A stretch of DNA of 64,000 nucleotides from CBDCCT01 sp965214995 (GCA_965214995.1 CBDCCT010000002.1:1-64000), one strand, 5' to 3'; counted from the stretch's first letter, positions 43,188 through 57,100 are shown. Program-made: numbers and translations. Notes: a model not told the origin generated them from the letters alone.

Positions 43188-46137
43188 TCAATCATCCTCC
43201 ACGCTCAAATCCCCATACTCCCACATCCCCTTCCGCTCCGCCTTCGCCTCCTCCTGCTTCTTCCGCAGTCCCGCCAGCATCTCCGTCGCGCCCCGCTCCC
43301 ACCCTCTCAGCTTCGTTGGCACCATCGCGAAGCCTTCTCCAACCACGTCCGCATTCAAACTCATGTCCGCCTTGCTGCTCACCTGCGGATCAAACAGCGT
43401 CACCGACAGCGTTCCATCGGGCGACGTGTTGTCGACGCTCGCCACAAGCTGTCGTCCGTCGGTACGCTCGGCCATGTAGGCAACGCTTTCGCCGAGGTAG
43501 TTTGTCGCGGTCGGGAGCTGAACGAGCGACAGGACCGCGTCGACAGCCTGCGCGCGCAGCTTCTGCGTAGAGAACTGTGCCTGGCTCAGCGGTCGGAGAC
43601 GTGTCCAGGGAATGATCTCGCTGTTGCCGTAGTCCATGTACAGCACTTCTGACTTCTTGCCCTCCCGGTCGTTCCGCCGTATGCGGGCCCGGTACCATTC
43701 GTCGTCCACGGTGAAGCGGGCGGCCACTGTTTCGCCTGCTTTCGGCGGACCGGAGAGCGGAGTATCGTTGGCTTTGTTCATGTGGAAGGAGCGGAAGGCT
43801 GTCATTAGCTCAGTCAGTGCTGCGGTGCCGGTACCAACTTGCTGTAACTTCAGATGACCCGTTTCGTCAATGTGCGTGACGATTACGTCTCGGTAGTCTT
43901 TCGTGCGATTTGATGCTACTCCCGAGTCTTCGTTAGCGCCATTGACGCCAGCATTGCCGTTGGTCTGTCCTTCTTCCTCATCCTCTTTGCTCGGATCCCA
44001 GTCCTGCCACATGCCTTTCCGTGCTTCCTTTGCCTTCTTCTCAGCTGCGAATAACTCGTTCGCATTACCTGACTTCTCCGCGCTATACGCATGCACAGTA
44101 GCTAGACCTTCTTCCACCAAGAGACGTGCAAAATTCTCTCGGTTTACATAGAGGGTTCCAATGAATCCTCCTACCTTGTCAGTATCCTCAACATCAATCT
44201 CGACATCTCTTTGCAAACACCTCCGATTGGCAAACTCGTGCGCTTCTTGCCCAAACGGCTCAGACTTTTCATTAGGATTTCTGGCAGATCTAGGCGCCCG
44301 TATTCCAGAAAGTACAAGGGTCAGTTTGGCGTTCTCTCGCGGCACCAGCACGGTAAACCTCGAGCTTGACTTGACAAAGTCGACAATGGCAGGTACTTTC
44401 TTTTGCCGAGAGAGCATCGTCAGCTGTCTCTTTGCCTTTTCTAAGCTCTCGGAATAATCGACATATTGTTTAGCTGCCGCTGGCGGTTTGGAGCTCCACA
44501 TTCCCTTCCCTTCATCTTGGGCCGTTTTCTCTGCCAGCAATAGATCATCGTAAATCTCACTTCGGTCGCTGTCGTCCTGACGATGGCGCACAACAGATGC
44601 ATAACCGTTCTCGACAAGTAATAGAGCTACGTTCTTGTTTCCTTGTACCATTGTCACCATCTCACGCTCGTCATACCCGTCCTGTGCAGGTCGCTTGCCA
44701 TCCGTCTTAATCTTCACGTGCTTGCCGATTAGCTTCTTTCGCAAAAACTCCTTCGCCTCCGCGCCCCAGGGAGCTTGTTTTGGATCAGATGGTTTTGGTT
44801 GTCTGATACTACTAAGGTTCACCCGCTTCTCACCACCTGTTTTACTTCGTATGTAAACTGTGTCAGCGGATTGAACCCGCCCGACCACCGCATCAGCTTC
44901 ACCTGCAGATGATTTTGCTGAAGCCAGGCCATGGAACATGCCAGCTTTGGCCTCTCGCCCTTGTCGCTCTGCCTGTCTCAGCGCAGCCATGTCCTGACCG
45001 AGCATTGTCGTGTGGTGATCCGCACACCTGGCGAGGCCTGATTTCAGCATGTATGGGGCTATGTTGCCATTTACCGGATGTTTCACTTCGGCTACAAGCT
45101 GACCCTGGGGACTGACACCGCGGATAAGGATGTGGACATTTCGCTGTAAAAGCCGCGACTCTACGAAACGACACGCTTCTTCACCAAACGGTTCGCCAGC
45201 CTGCTCTTTACCATCAGGCGCATTCGCACGAGCTGTGCTAGGTGCGCGTATACCAGCGACAAGAATCATGGTCTGAACATGTTTCGTGGGGCTAACTAGG
45301 AGTCTCGCAATGAGCCGGTCACCGCTCAGCACCTTTTCGATAATTGCTATATTGTTCTATTAGCATGATATGAGAGCAAAATAAAGAAGACATATTAATA
45401 AGGAAGCATTTAACAAACCATCAAGCTGCCTTCCTTTCCATTCCTCGGCGAAGTCCCGCGCCTTCGGAAGCTCATACGTGGCATCTATACGTGTGGGCCC
45501 TTCCTGTTTCCATAGGCCCTTTCCGCTAGCCTTTGCCTTGCTCTCGATTTCTTGCAGTTGCTGCAACAGCTCAGCTGAGTCTTCAGAAGCGTCCTTTCGA
45601 CCCGCATCATCTCGTAGCTTGACCCAGCCCTCGGCTAGGGCGGCATCGGGTACCTGTGGTCCGTTCGGTATGCTTACAAGGCCGTAGTCTCGTTTTACGC
45701 CAGTTGGAACTGTGTACAAGACGCTGAAATTGACAACACGTCCGACGAGACGTTGGCGTAGAAAGTCGCGCGATTCGAATGCACCAGGCTACTTATATTC
45801 GCTCCGTCAGCATAGTTTGGACAAGTGTTTGATTTGCAATGTTAATATATTGAGTAAGTAAAAAAAGACGTGAAATGTTGTTTAATACGTAAATTGATGC
45901 AACGAAATCCTTCAATACATCGCCTCGTATTCACTTCTTTGCTACATCAAAACATGCAGTCTCAACCAAGTTTATGAAGAGGAAAAAGCTATTCACCTCA
46001 TCGCCCTCTCGCCGTAATCTTGGAGCAGAGACGTACGCAAGACTTAAAGTCCGTTCTTGAGCCGGATTGTAGATATTGTGCAGCACAAGCGTGTCCCCAG
46101 ACAGTACGCTCTTCACTATAGCTTGCATGAGACCCAT
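43188..46137 (-). CDS. snd1: Tudor staphylococcal nuclease (Tudor-SN/SND1)
   Basis: Exons are complement(43188-45346, 45419-45788, 45997-46137), 889 aa. SND1 is a conserved RNA-binding protein linked to RNA processing, decay and stress granules. Four staphylococcal-nuclease-like repeats follow each other: the first from AIVKSVLSGDTLVLHNIYN, the second after AIIEKVLSGDRLIARLLV, the third around GRVQSADTVYIRSKTGGEKR, the fourth around VDFVKSSSRFTVLVPRENAK. A Tudor domain (about residues 705-765: AARFTVDDEWYRARIRR, VLYMDYGNSEIIPW) is inserted in the last, incomplete SN repeat, which closes the protein. That is the standard family architecture. Introns are 72 and 208 nt. The ATG at 46137 is the first in frame; the 5' neighbour is 3' flank of SOD1. 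Confidence 0.95.
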
Positions 46138-46770
46138 GACTGATGTGTTGAGGGTCAATGGGAGTTTAGAGAGGCTTTTTATATTTTGCTTAAAGATAGA
46201 TGAGAAACTTTCTCAGCTGAGGTAGCTGAAGCTGGGAAAGCTTGTATTGTATATTTTGTATCGCAACAGGAAATAGGCAGGCAATGAATCAGGAATAGCA
46301 CTATTGCCTGAATAGCTCGAAAAGCTGAAATTCAAATTTTCTACGCCCTGTAATTACTTGTCACATTGAATGCCAAAATTTGACAATTTACTGAATAACA
46401 CACCACCTCGGTAACAAGCTAAATATTAAATTATTTCTGTGGGAAAGGATGAGTGACGAAATCTGTTTGGCTAAACCTTACACCGATATCCCTAACCGGA
46501 CTAGACCCAGGGCGCCTGGCATCCGGCAAATCCCTTAAAGGTTCGAACCAGCAAAAGTATATAAAACATTATCGACATCACTATCAGATACAATCTATGA
46601 TTGGTAATCATTCGTACAGGAAGTTTTGATAGAAAGTAAACTTGATCTAGCTAAGGAAAAATTTCCATTCATTTACCAACTTTTAATACAATGAACGATC
46701 CTGTAAACGGTCTCATATCTCAATCTTATAATTTACAATCTTCATTTCTTTGCTTTGCTCCATGTGTCTT
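46138..46770. other. Intergenic region upstream of snd1
   Basis: This holds the promoter of snd1 and the 3' flank of sod1, which lie in tandem on the minus strand. The palindrome GGTTCGAACC at 46540-46549 is not part of a tRNA (see rejected items). Nothing else is seen. Confidence 0.6.
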
Positions 46771-47906
46771 TCACTGAGCAAGGCCAATAACACCTATTGC
46801 AATGTATTAGCATTGATATCAATCGTAAGACGTTTTGAAAGCTACACTTACCACAGGCAGGACGAGGCCCTGCGTTGCCGGTTTTCTTAGACTCTTCATT
46901 CGCACCTTTACCCAGATCATCGGTTCCGCCATGAACGACCACAGTGCGCTAGGTGGATCAAACACATAAGCTACAATGACCCATCGAAAAGAATAGGGGA
47001 AGAGTAAGAAAGTAACAGTATTAAGAGCTCCAACAAAGAGCCAAGACACCAACATACCCCAACAACGCTCTGCTGTCCTATCAGCTTCACCAGCTTATCC
47101 TCCATCGATCCAGTCGAGTTGCCCTGTCCGTCCGTCTTGATGTTTCCCAGATCGCCAACATGACGTTCCTCGTCAGACGGAGCACCATGGGTCTTGCTGT
47201 GTGGGTTGACTGTGCAAAGGTTTCCGATTAGCCAATGCACTTAGCAGTAACATGCCCGTAGAGCAAAGCTCTTACAATGAGGTCCCGCTGAAGTGCACCC
47301 GTTTGAGTTATCGCCAAAGACGTGAACATGCATTCCACGCTCCGCGTTTGCATCTTGTCCGCTGATGTTCCATGATATATTCGTCGGGCTAGATTCGCTT
47401 TCCTGTTCGAAAGTGACGGTACCTTTGACGGTAGAATCGCCTCGAACGACAGCAACTGTGAATCCAAACACAAATTGATTACATGTCAGCTATTAGATTT
47501 TCTCCTCTCCAGTAAGTATTCATAACAAAGCATAAGTCATATTTGGACACATCAAAATATTATTGAAGGAGAAAAGAGCTCTGACACTGCAGAAGCAAAA
47601 TCTATGTGTTCAAAGTGTTATTCTTATGGTAAAACAGAAGCTGAACAGAGGGCAATAAATAGCGAAGGAAAAATGACACTACGGTTCAACTGAAGAGATA
47701 CATGTTGGGACTCGCAGTTATCTCAATGCAATGGAACATTCTTTGCTTCCTGCTGCTTTGATTTTTTCCTAAGGGCGGCCATTTAATCTGCTCATTTTTA
47801 CGCACTTCGGGCTGCTCAGTCAAAACCAAACGCCCACCCCGCCACTGTGCATTTTGGATAACGTTTGAAACCGATAAATAAAACGGGACTTACTCGCTTT
47901 AACCAT
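46771..47906 (-). CDS. sod1: Cu/Zn superoxide dismutase
   Basis: Exons are complement(46771-46793, 46852-46948, 47058-47209, 47276-47455, 47894-47906), 154 aa, exactly the usual length. It converts superoxide to hydrogen peroxide and oxygen in the cytosol and intermembrane space. The protein reads MVKAIAVVRGDSTVKGTVTF, then RGMHVHVFGDNSNGCTSAGP with the copper ligands of the HVH motif, then HFNPHSKTHGAP with the bridging and zinc histidines. HVGDLGNI and VVHGGTDDLGKG follow, then GNAGPRPACGVIGLAQ with the conserved Arg and the disulfide Cys. The first coding exon is only 13 nt and is followed by a 438-nt intron, by far the longest in the window. The last exon is 23 nt. All junctions are in phase. 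Confidence 0.97.
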
Positions 47907-48323
47907 GGTGTTGCTATAAAAAGAAGTGTCCTTTAACGTTTGATGTATATTTGAAAGATTGTTTCTGGTTGATTTGTATGTATTTCGGAGAACTGGTGGT
48001 TGGTATGAGAGGAAAGTTTTCTGATTTCTTTTCCACCTTCCAATTGCTTACTACGTCTTCTCACGCATTATGAAATCATCATGCGGGGCTAACAGTCTAT
48101 AAAGCATTTTTGCTGTAGCTGTTGATGTGTTTGTTATTATTCATCAACATTCATTACTTTAATGCTCCAGTATCTATACCAACTGCATGAAGTAAGACTA
48201 GCATAAATACAAATCCATTTATTTCGCAATTCCATATTCTCATAGTTTCTTAATCTGGTTTTCTCATGATTTGTATGAGTGTTTAGTTGCGCCAGATGAA
48301 TGCACCCCCGTATATCAATATTC
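47907..48323. other. Intergenic region upstream of sod1
   Basis: These 417 bp hold the promoter of sod1 and the 3' flank of the transaldolase gene. No gene is seen. Confidence 0.6.
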
Positions 48324-49649
48324 CTACTTCATCTTCTCACGTAGTACGCTCTTCAGCGACTCAGCATCAGCTGCAAACTTTGAGATGCCTTCCCGCAGCT
48401 TCTCCACGGCCATCTGCTCCTCGTTGAAGTCAAATCTGAACAAAGCCTCGTCGTCGAGATAATTTCGCTTGGGAATGTCAAGCTTACTCGCTTCCTCTGC
48501 GTGTAGCTTCTTCGGCACCGCATCTTTCGAATTCAAGAGTTGTTCAAGCAGGCTCGGCTGTTCCCATCATTAGCGTGCAAATTTATATAATAGGCTGCAT
48601 AGCCATTTAAAGGAGGACAAATGATCAATATAAATATTAAAAATCCCACTTACAGAAATCGTCAAGTAGTCACACCCAGCAAGCTCCGTAATCTCGCCCA
48701 CATTGCGGAACGAGGCGCCCATCACAATCGTCTTGTAGCCGTGCTTCTTGTAGTAATTGTAGATCTCCACCACGCTCTTCACGCCGGGATCTTCCTGTGC
48801 TGCAAACTCCCGCTTCTCCGCCGCCTTGTACCAGTCCAAGATTCTGCCCACAAACGGTGATATGAGGAACGCACCCGCCTCGGCTCCGGCAACAGCCTGG
48901 ACGAGCGAAAACATGAGCGTCAGATTGCAGTTGATGCCATGCTTCGACTGGAGGATGTGCGCGGCCTTTATGCCCTCCCATGTGGAAGCGACCTTGATGA
49001 GAATGCGGTCTTTCGATATGCCTTGCTCTTTGTACAGCTATCCGGTACGAGAGAAGTGTTAGCACAGCGCACTTTCATCTGCAAGTACTTGCTTCTTCCT
49101 CTTCTTCTCCTTCCAGCCAAAAAAAAAGTAATCAACAAACATCAATGATATGCAAAGCCTTTTCCACCGACTTCTCCGTATCAAACGAGAAGCGCGCATC
49201 CACTTCCGTCGACACCCGCCCGGGCACAATCTTCAGTATCTCGCGGCCAAACTGCACCAGCAGATTGTCGAGCGTGGCATCAACTTTCCCGTCCAGCGTC
49301 GACGCGTGCGCCTTGCCATACTCGACGGCCGAGTCGATGAGTTTCGCATACTCGGCCTTTTTCGAGGCGGCGAGGATGAGTGATGGGTTGGTGGTGGCGT
49401 CTTGCGGCTTGTACTTGTCAATGGTTGCAAAGTCGCCGGAATCGCAGACGACGGTCTGGTGGATGTCATTTTGTATGTTAGTAAGTAGTTGCTTTTCACG
49501 TTACTGCGAATAAGACGATGATAGATAAAGCTGAACAGTTGTTGAGTAGCTTGTAAAAGAAAAGGGCTGTAAAACTTTGCTGTTTTCATAATAAAAAGCT
49601 CGAAACTCACGGTGCCGGTAGCTTTCAGTTGGTCAAGTGAGCTTGTCAT
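48324..49649 (-). CDS. tal1: Transaldolase
   Basis: This enzyme of the non-oxidative pentose phosphate pathway transfers a dihydroxyacetone unit between sugar phosphates in the cytosol. Exons are complement(48324-48557, 48654-49037, 49141-49455, 49611-49649), 323 aa, a normal length, with all introns in phase 0. Signature blocks are DATTNPSLILAA near the N-terminus, GRVSTEVDARFSFDTEKSVE, RILIKVASTWEGIKAA with the Schiff-base lysine in the family motif, GINCNLTLMFSLVQAVAGAE, and ISPFVGRILDWYK. The first coding exon is 39 nt. The second exon ends at a GTTTGT donor, weaker than its neighbours. Confidence 0.97.
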
Positions 49650-50231
49650 TTCGTATAACTATCGACGAGCTCTCCTTTTTCTTATGGTTGTCTCTAAATC
49701 TCTTTATTCTTTTCAGTTGTAACTGCAATCGCCGTTCTGAAGGTTTTATCGAAAATATAAAATTAAGTAATCACAAGGTATCAAAACATAACCCTGAGCC
49801 CAATTGTCTAAGCTGTTGACTGAGGGGCAGCACTGGCTGGTGTCAACGGCAGCTTACAAAGTACGTCAGAGCCTTACAAGCCCTTAATAATCAGCATTAC
49901 CAACCCTATTCCACTAACATCAATGCTAATGGAACTGCAATATCTATGAGGTCAATAAAAATATGAAATAACTTCAATGAACGCAACGCTATCTATCGTG
50001 CTTTTCTGCTACATTTAGGTGCACGATCGTAGTGTAGTTTAAAATATATGTATCCCTAATGTGCCAATGTTAAAGGCTAGTATCTCTGACTCTCTTTCAT
50101 TTCTACACGTTTAGAGTTACAAGATATGATATACACGCATTTGCAGAAGCCCAGCTCATTCAGTACCTCTTCCTGTCCAAGGAAGAAAAAGTTTCACACT
50201 CTATTTTTGTTTCAGTTTAACCGACAAGCGT
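49650..50231. other. Intergenic region upstream of tal1
   Basis: This holds the promoter of the transaldolase gene and the 3' flank of the metalloprotease gene. No gene or element is seen. Confidence 0.6.
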
Positions 50232-51347
50232 TTACTTGCCAGCACGGAAGTGTTCATAGTTGGCGAAAGCCAGGTCCTTCTGTCCAGCAGTGAACTCCGT
50301 CATGCATAAGTCAGTAGAGTAGTCCATGAAATTGTTAACGCTGTCAGATATATCAGCAATCACTTGACAAAATTATACAAGCTCACGCTTTAAGGGCACA
50401 GGAAGGGGGAACAACGTACGAGTCAACGCCAGAAGAATTAGGGCAGCTGTCTTTCTGGGTAGGGCATCCTTCGGTAGCAACGGACTGCTGTGGAGTGTCT
50501 GTGACCATGTCACCGTCACCCTGTACACAGCTTAGCATTTGGCATCTTTGATCAGATCGTGTACAATCCGAACAAAAGAATCTCCTTTGTTCATTTGATT
50601 TCTCACTAGAAATTGCGGTACATACGGTGCAAATTTCACCCTCAAAAACGTGCAACAAGCCGAAAAAGTGTCCGACTTCGTGCGTGGCAGTAGCACCTAG
50701 ATTGAAGTTCGACATACTTCCGCCAGGTAGGGTCTTGGCCTTGACGACACAACCATCTTCAAGTAAGGCTGCTGTCTCGTTCTTAATATCTCTCGGGAGG
50801 GAGCAGTATCCGAGAACGCCGTCCGCTGGATCGGCCGTGTCATCGGCCTGGAAGTAGATGTTGAGATCAGAATATTTTCCCCCGCGCAGCTGCGCCATCA
50901 TCTCGGGGTCATTATCGCCAGCAGCCCAGGTCTCGCCCACAATCATGGATGTGTTGACAAGGTTGAAGGTGATATTCATCTGGGCAAAGTCGCTATTCAA
51001 CTTCTCTAGCTGTGCAGCAACAGGCTTATTAGATTCAAGTTGCTCAACTTTTTGATATTGATTGAGTAAAGTTGACTAACCTGGTTCGCGAGCTGCTCAT
51101 CTACCCCATCGCTAATTGATGAGCTTGATACATAATGGAAATAAGTATCAATTTCAAGCGACTCTGCCTGCCTGCGTACGAGACTGCCGTTCTCCCGCGC
51201 AGCTTTATACTCTCTCTCATATTCGAGCAACTCTTCGGGGGGGCTTATGTCCTTGCAGCTTCTGACGCTACTTTCGTTGTTGGAGGGTGCTGCTAAGCTG
51301 ACTGAAACAGCTAGAGCAAGAACAGAAACAAGATTGAAGCTACGCAT
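50232..51347 (-). CDS. Secreted metalloprotease, M43 (pappalysin-like) type
   Basis: Exons are complement(50232-50340, 50420-50520, 50626-51009, 51081-51347), 286 aa. A signal peptide, MRSFNLVSVLALAVSVSLAA, begins the chain, and a short propeptide-like stretch with a basic LVRRQ site (about residue 58) follows. The zinc-binding motif HEVGHFFGLLHVFEG fits the metzincin HExxHxxGxxH. The downstream NNFMDYSTDLCMTEFTAGQK supplies the Met-turn-like FMDY segment typical of fungal extracellular M43 proteases. Cysteines in GYCSLP, DGCVVK, EGCPTQKDSCPNS and DLCMTEF fit conserved disulfides. Introns of 71, 105 and 79 nt close in phase. It should be an extracellular protein-degrading enzyme; the substrate is unknown. 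Confidence 0.93.
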
Positions 51348-54148
51348 GATGTGTACAGTGAAAGGAGTATTTTGGTATCCAGCCAAAGGTTGCAGAGGGC
51401 AAAAAAGATTGAAAGACGGTATAAACAAGATAACAGACCAGCTGATAATTCGACTACTAGACTAATGCGAAGAAAAAAACGTTGAAAGCGTCAGATAGTC
51501 GGGTCTCAAAAGACAAGAACGTCACATCAGCTCTCTTTATATAGAAGAGATTCTTGATTAACCCTACGTGAAGAGTCTAATGACGATAGCATCAGCCTTA
51601 CTAAAAACATGAGACAGTGAAGGACATGAATGAATATGAGACATCACATTACGGACACACATATGACTTGCAGCCGCTTCGTCCGCTGTTCCTTCATGAG
51701 ACAAGGCAACTCCATTGACAGTCAAGAAGAGGCTCTCCGGTTGCACAGAAAAGCGATAAATAGCACAGCTCCCGAGCGAAAGACAACGGACGAGGCGCTA
51801 AACTGATACAGACGTATGCCTCGAGGATATATCATTCTCCTCAGGAGTATAGTTTGTGACATATATCCCTATGCTTATGCGCACAAAAGGAGCAATCAAG
51901 CCCTTTTTCGAGGTTGGCTGACGTTAACATTGTTGACCTTCTCCCCTGTAAGAATCGCTGATGAAGCATCCCAAGAAGAGCGGAGTTTAGCACATCCGCT
52001 TATTGTGGGTAATTTTGTTTTGACTTGATAAACGAAAGAATATAAATAAGCAGACAGATATGTTTCAATTGCCTTGAGTAATTGACTGAGACGAGCTTGT
52101 ACATGTAAAGTAGCCTTCCGGCGACTCTCTCCCCTCATATCTTTTGTCCGTAATACTCTACTCCTCTCCAATTACTCGTAAAGATTGTAATTGATCTCAT
52201 TGAACTAAGCTTCAAGTTACCGTAATACGTATGATTAGTGAACAAGTTTAAACACTCAAGATTCTGGAATCGTCTTTGCTGATCCAGGGTACTCATACCC
52301 AATCTCAAGGTCGATCTGATGTTCGTCCTTGGCACAGTAAGATTCGTGGCAGTGGCATTTTGAAACACGAGAGATGACAGGCGCGTAAGACAAGAAATTT
52401 CCAGGTTTGAAGCTTCATGGGGAACACTCATGCGAACCAAAGCATGGAACGTTCGGGTAGAGCATCTATTCTGTAGCCGTATAATTGAAAACGTGGCCGA
52501 CTGACATTGCCCCAAAATTGAACCGTGCCACAACTTTTGTAACTTATGACTGCTTTTCTTCAATATCCATAATATGTACTGTCAGATATCGCGCTGCTTT
52601 GTTTCTTTCTACACTGCAGTTCTCTGCATCATTGGTGAAAACATGAGCACCAAACACTGCTCGTACGTTCCAGACCCAATCATCTACACAGCACTTTCAA
52701 AGACTGAGTCCCTGACTGGACGGAGAATTTCAACAGATAAAGAAACGATCACAGAGACGATCAATCTTGACAGAGTGAGATTCGTTTGAATGTGGAGAGA
52801 TCTGTCAGTCCGTGCTGCAGCCCTATAAGGGTATGGATGTACTCCGTATAAGCAATCGCACTGCACTCGTATGTCAAGCCAGAAATCGTCCTTTGGATGT
52901 TCCTCTTTCCTAGCAACGTTTAGAATGCATTTCATCTTGCATTGACCCGATCGTCGGTCATGTGTTGGTTCCCCATGTAAACAAAATTTTATTCGCATTC
53001 GCAGCAGATCAATACTTGGAAAGAAAGTCTCGGAAACAGCTTCTGCGCTACCGGTGGCTCTTCAAAATGTGATAAACTATGTACTAAAAGCAATTGAATA
53101 CCTTGCGCGTGAATATGTCGCCGAATAGAATGCTCTGGACGAATGCAAACATGTAGTTGTAAACGTTCGTTACAGTCACCAGACCAGCCGGCTCTCACAT
53201 TGCTCATCATCACTCCCTGTAGACAATATAGGGTTTCTGCCTCAAGGTAGCAAAGAGCTACATTAACTCAGTAATCACCGATATACACCAGCTGAAGGAG
53301 TATGAATTACCTGCTCCAGAGGCTTCCATATTTAGAGGACATTAAATATGGCACTCAATTGTATTACAGCTTAAAGCTTTGTGAGATCGATACAAAGTCA
53401 ATCGCCACGAAAGCCGCTCCTTTCGTCAATCACACCCATGCCTAATTTATAAACCTTACTTGGTTAAACTTCCTGTCTCGTTGAGGATATCTTCACATCA
53501 CCCTTCTCTGATGAAGATTACACATCGCCCCTTCATGCACGCATATGTGAAGATAACTATAGATTCTGACCGCAGAGTGGACCATCTAGGTTTCCGCTTG
53601 AAGCTATAAAGTTCCATCAAGTAACAGTTCTTAAGCAGTAGTTTCAATACCCGAAGTTGTAGATGACGACTTCTATCTCATGGATACTTTCAACAAATAG
53701 TAAGTAGAATAGAACTGTTAGAAGATTAACTCATTATATTTGTAAATAGCGCTATCTAAGAAAAGATCCAATGCATTACTTAGTAAAAAAATCAGAACAT
53801 GGAAAGCCTTCCGCGTCCCTTTTGTCTGCATAATATTCACCCTAAGAAGCCCTTCAGAATAACTCAGAGGATAATCGAAAAGAAATCCATTAATGCAATG
53901 CAACATTACTAAAATGAGAAAAATCAATCAATGCAGGGGTATCTTAATGACTGAATGTGGAAAAACCAAGAAGGGAGTGTAAGACTAGAGTCAATGGAAG
54001 CTGGGAAGCAGCGAACTGAATGGTAGAATATCATCATTGCAACTTTGTAAAGTCCATAAGCAATCAGATGATGAGTTTCGTACGTTGGAGCTAAGTCCTT
54101 GAGTCTTTTTTTGAGTATTTGTGGATGGACACTAACACGGTCACTCGC
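51348..54148. other. Gene-poor intergenic stretch
   Basis: 2.8 kb between the metalloprotease start and the 3' end of the Red1-like gene. Short frames on both strands (for example 52135-52563 minus, 52574-52789 plus) show no domain, signal peptide or splice partner. One TACTCCGTA motif lies at 52840. No supported gene. Confidence 0.55.
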
Positions 54149-57100
54149 TTACAGGTTTAAAATTCTCGACGGGTCTTTCAAAAACCTACGTCGATAGCTA
54201 GCAATCTCTGTCGCGACGACGTCAAGATCCTTTGTATTTTTCTGCCGCAAATCCTTAAGGACAAGCTTTAGCCCTTCATTCCACTGATGCTCTTCTTCCT
54301 TTGTGCGGCCTGGATTGGAAGTACCGAGGCGTACCAGGATCATATCATCTGATTTGTTGGTAATAACATCGAGTCAGCTCAAAGACAAAAGTCTGTCACA
54401 TATATAGCGGTCACGCCCCCTACTCACCGCTCAGGCCCATTTGGCGGAAATGCTGGCTTTCACAACGTTCATCGTTGCAAGTGCCACCATTAGCTTCGTA
54501 CTGGCAGACTGGCTTGCTCGAATCGATATTATGGCTGTAGGTCATCGATCGATAGCCACCTTTCACCGTATTCTCGAACTCAGGGTGATAGCGGTAAGAT
54601 TTGAACACCCTCAAGGGACTCTCGTACGGCTTGTAAGTGTAGTCCTCCAACGGTGTCGAATCATGTGAACCCTATAAGATCGTCAGTATTTGCACTAAGA
54701 ATACTGCGACGACATATTACAGGCAGATTTTTCGATTTCAAGCTCTCTCTGAGCTCGGGTGCTATCTTGTCAGCAAAAGAAGAATCCAATTTCAAAGGTT
54801 TATTAGAAAAGGGTTTGTGGAGCTCTTCGTTCGCTGTAGCAACACTGGTACCAACAATCTCTGCTCCAGGGTATGACACTGCTTTAGATTCTGTGTGGAC
54901 AGATCCACTAGAGAAATTTGGAGAGTTCACGGTAATCGCTTTAGCGGAAGTATCGGTTTCCCCCGAAATAGAGATGTCTTTGGTAGTTGGCATCTCCGCA
55001 GTCTTTAATGCGTTCCTTTCGTCAAGCTTATGCTGTGTTTCTGGTATTTCTTCCTTCGATTTTTTAATCTGCCCATTTTTCATATCATCTTTACCTAATT
55101 TGGACTCATCAGGCAGAGGAAGAGCAACATTCTGAGAATTAACTTTATCATCAGTCGCTGTGCATGGCGCTTTTTCTGCGAGTAATGCGCTTCGACCGCT
55201 ACATGACGAGCTACTTCTTCCACCACTATCAGTTAGAGACGATATTTCGCTACTTGTGGATGAAAAAAGCTGCATTTGATCATCATTATTTGCTATCTCA
55301 TTCCGAGTGATTGGTATTGCATCATCTTTGGAGTCCTTTTGTTCCACATTGGCTAAATTTACGGTCTCCGTTTTGGTATGATTTGGTTGTCGATATTGTA
55401 CCTGGCGTAATGGCATTGCCAAATCTTCCGGCGCAGGACTTTTAATACCCAATTTGGAGGCGATTTTTACATCTGCGATTAGCAATTAGCTGATCTTCAG
55501 GTATATTTATCAACAGAGTGCTGGCATTACCATTTTCTTGAACGGTGTCTGATAATGAGCTGATGTTCCCTCCGCGCGTATCATCGTTGACATCCAGCGA
55601 GTAGGTCTTACTTGTTTTCATAACTTCACTGTCTTTTGCGACACATTCCCGAAGCGAGATTAATTTCCGCTGCTCCTCCTCAGTTTCGCCTATATCATTT
55701 ACAAGCTGTTCATGCTGTGCTAGCTTAACAGGTGGAGCTGTGGCATCTGTTGTACCACGCCTTTCACTTGACTCATCGCGATAAGAATCTTCATCGCTGG
55801 GCCCTGCTGTTTCCCCACCATCTGCATTAGGAAGAATGGCTGATTTGCACTTTAAAAGCGTCTCGGCTCCAGAACTTTCCGCTTCTGCCCCTGCTTCAGT
55901 ATTAGTGGCTCCCACCTTCTGTGGTGGCTTCTCTTGGACTGGCACAAGTATTTTGCCAGTCGATGACATCTCAATATCATCCTCGTCAATCATTCCGTTG
56001 CAGTTTTCGGCAAGCCTTACTCCGTCGGTAGCTTGGCTCGGTTCATTGGCTTGTCCTACATTAGCCTTCTTCTTCTTACGCTCCTCCATTAAAGCGATTT
56101 TCTTCCGCATAGCCATTATTTGCTCTTCAGTTTTCGATAAGGCTACGGTGGAACCAGGTGATTGCGTACCGGAGGGAGAGATCCCTCCTGAGCCGGGATA
56201 GTAACTTGATCGCTTTGCAAGAGAAGACCGGCGAGGAAAATCCGATAGCGGAGGTAAATCCTTCATCACAGATGGCTTTCTAGCTGATAGCGAGCTAGAA
56301 AGATGAGCATCATGTGCAGTTGAAGACCTTTCTGTAGTGTTTTCACTCTCGCTTTCACTGCTGCACCAATCGTCCTCGGAAACCTCAATAATCATCTCTT
56401 CGTTATCTAGATCTTGATTAAATCCCACCCCAAATGGTCCTTTGCGGAATTTAGAAGCTGGTTGTGGCTTGAAGTCGTCAAAGTCGGACGCTACTGGACG
56501 TTTTCTTGTGGTTGTTTCAACCTGCTCTTTTTCATGGACCAATTTATCTAAATTTGACGTTGTTGGGATAGAGACTTTTTCTGTCATAAAGAGACCTGGT
56601 ATAGGTTTAGCGGTAACATTTTGATCTTCGTCACCATTATCAACCAAAATGGGTTCGCTTGTCTGCGATGTATCAACCTTGTCATCCTTTTCTGATGCGA
56701 CTGTCGGAGCATCTGTACTTTTGGTAGAGTTACTTTTAGCTGCTAAATTGTCACCTAGACTTTGCTGATGCGAAAATGAATCGGCTTTTTCGGCGGTCTC
56801 ATAAGTCTTAACGGGCGTAGAATTGTCTAACAGAAGATCTGCTTCAGACTTCCTCAACGCTTCCAAAGCTTCAATCTTTTGTCGTAGAAATAGAGTTTTA
56901 CTTTTCTTTTTCTCAATTGTTACTTCCTCCGGTTGAGCTTCCGCAACTACTTTAGGTGAAATACGGCCGGGAGCATCATCCTTAGAAGACACCGCTTCAT
57001 CTTTTCTGTTTGCGATGGTATGTACAGTTTTATCTTCCTTGCTTTGCAACGTTGAGGACTTTTGATTTTTAGCCGCTATTAGGCGAGCAATATAATCTTT

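Noticed and set aside
46540..46549. GGTTCGAACC palindrome resembling a tRNA B box
   Set aside because: On neither strand is there an A box at the right distance or a cloverleaf with an acceptor stem.
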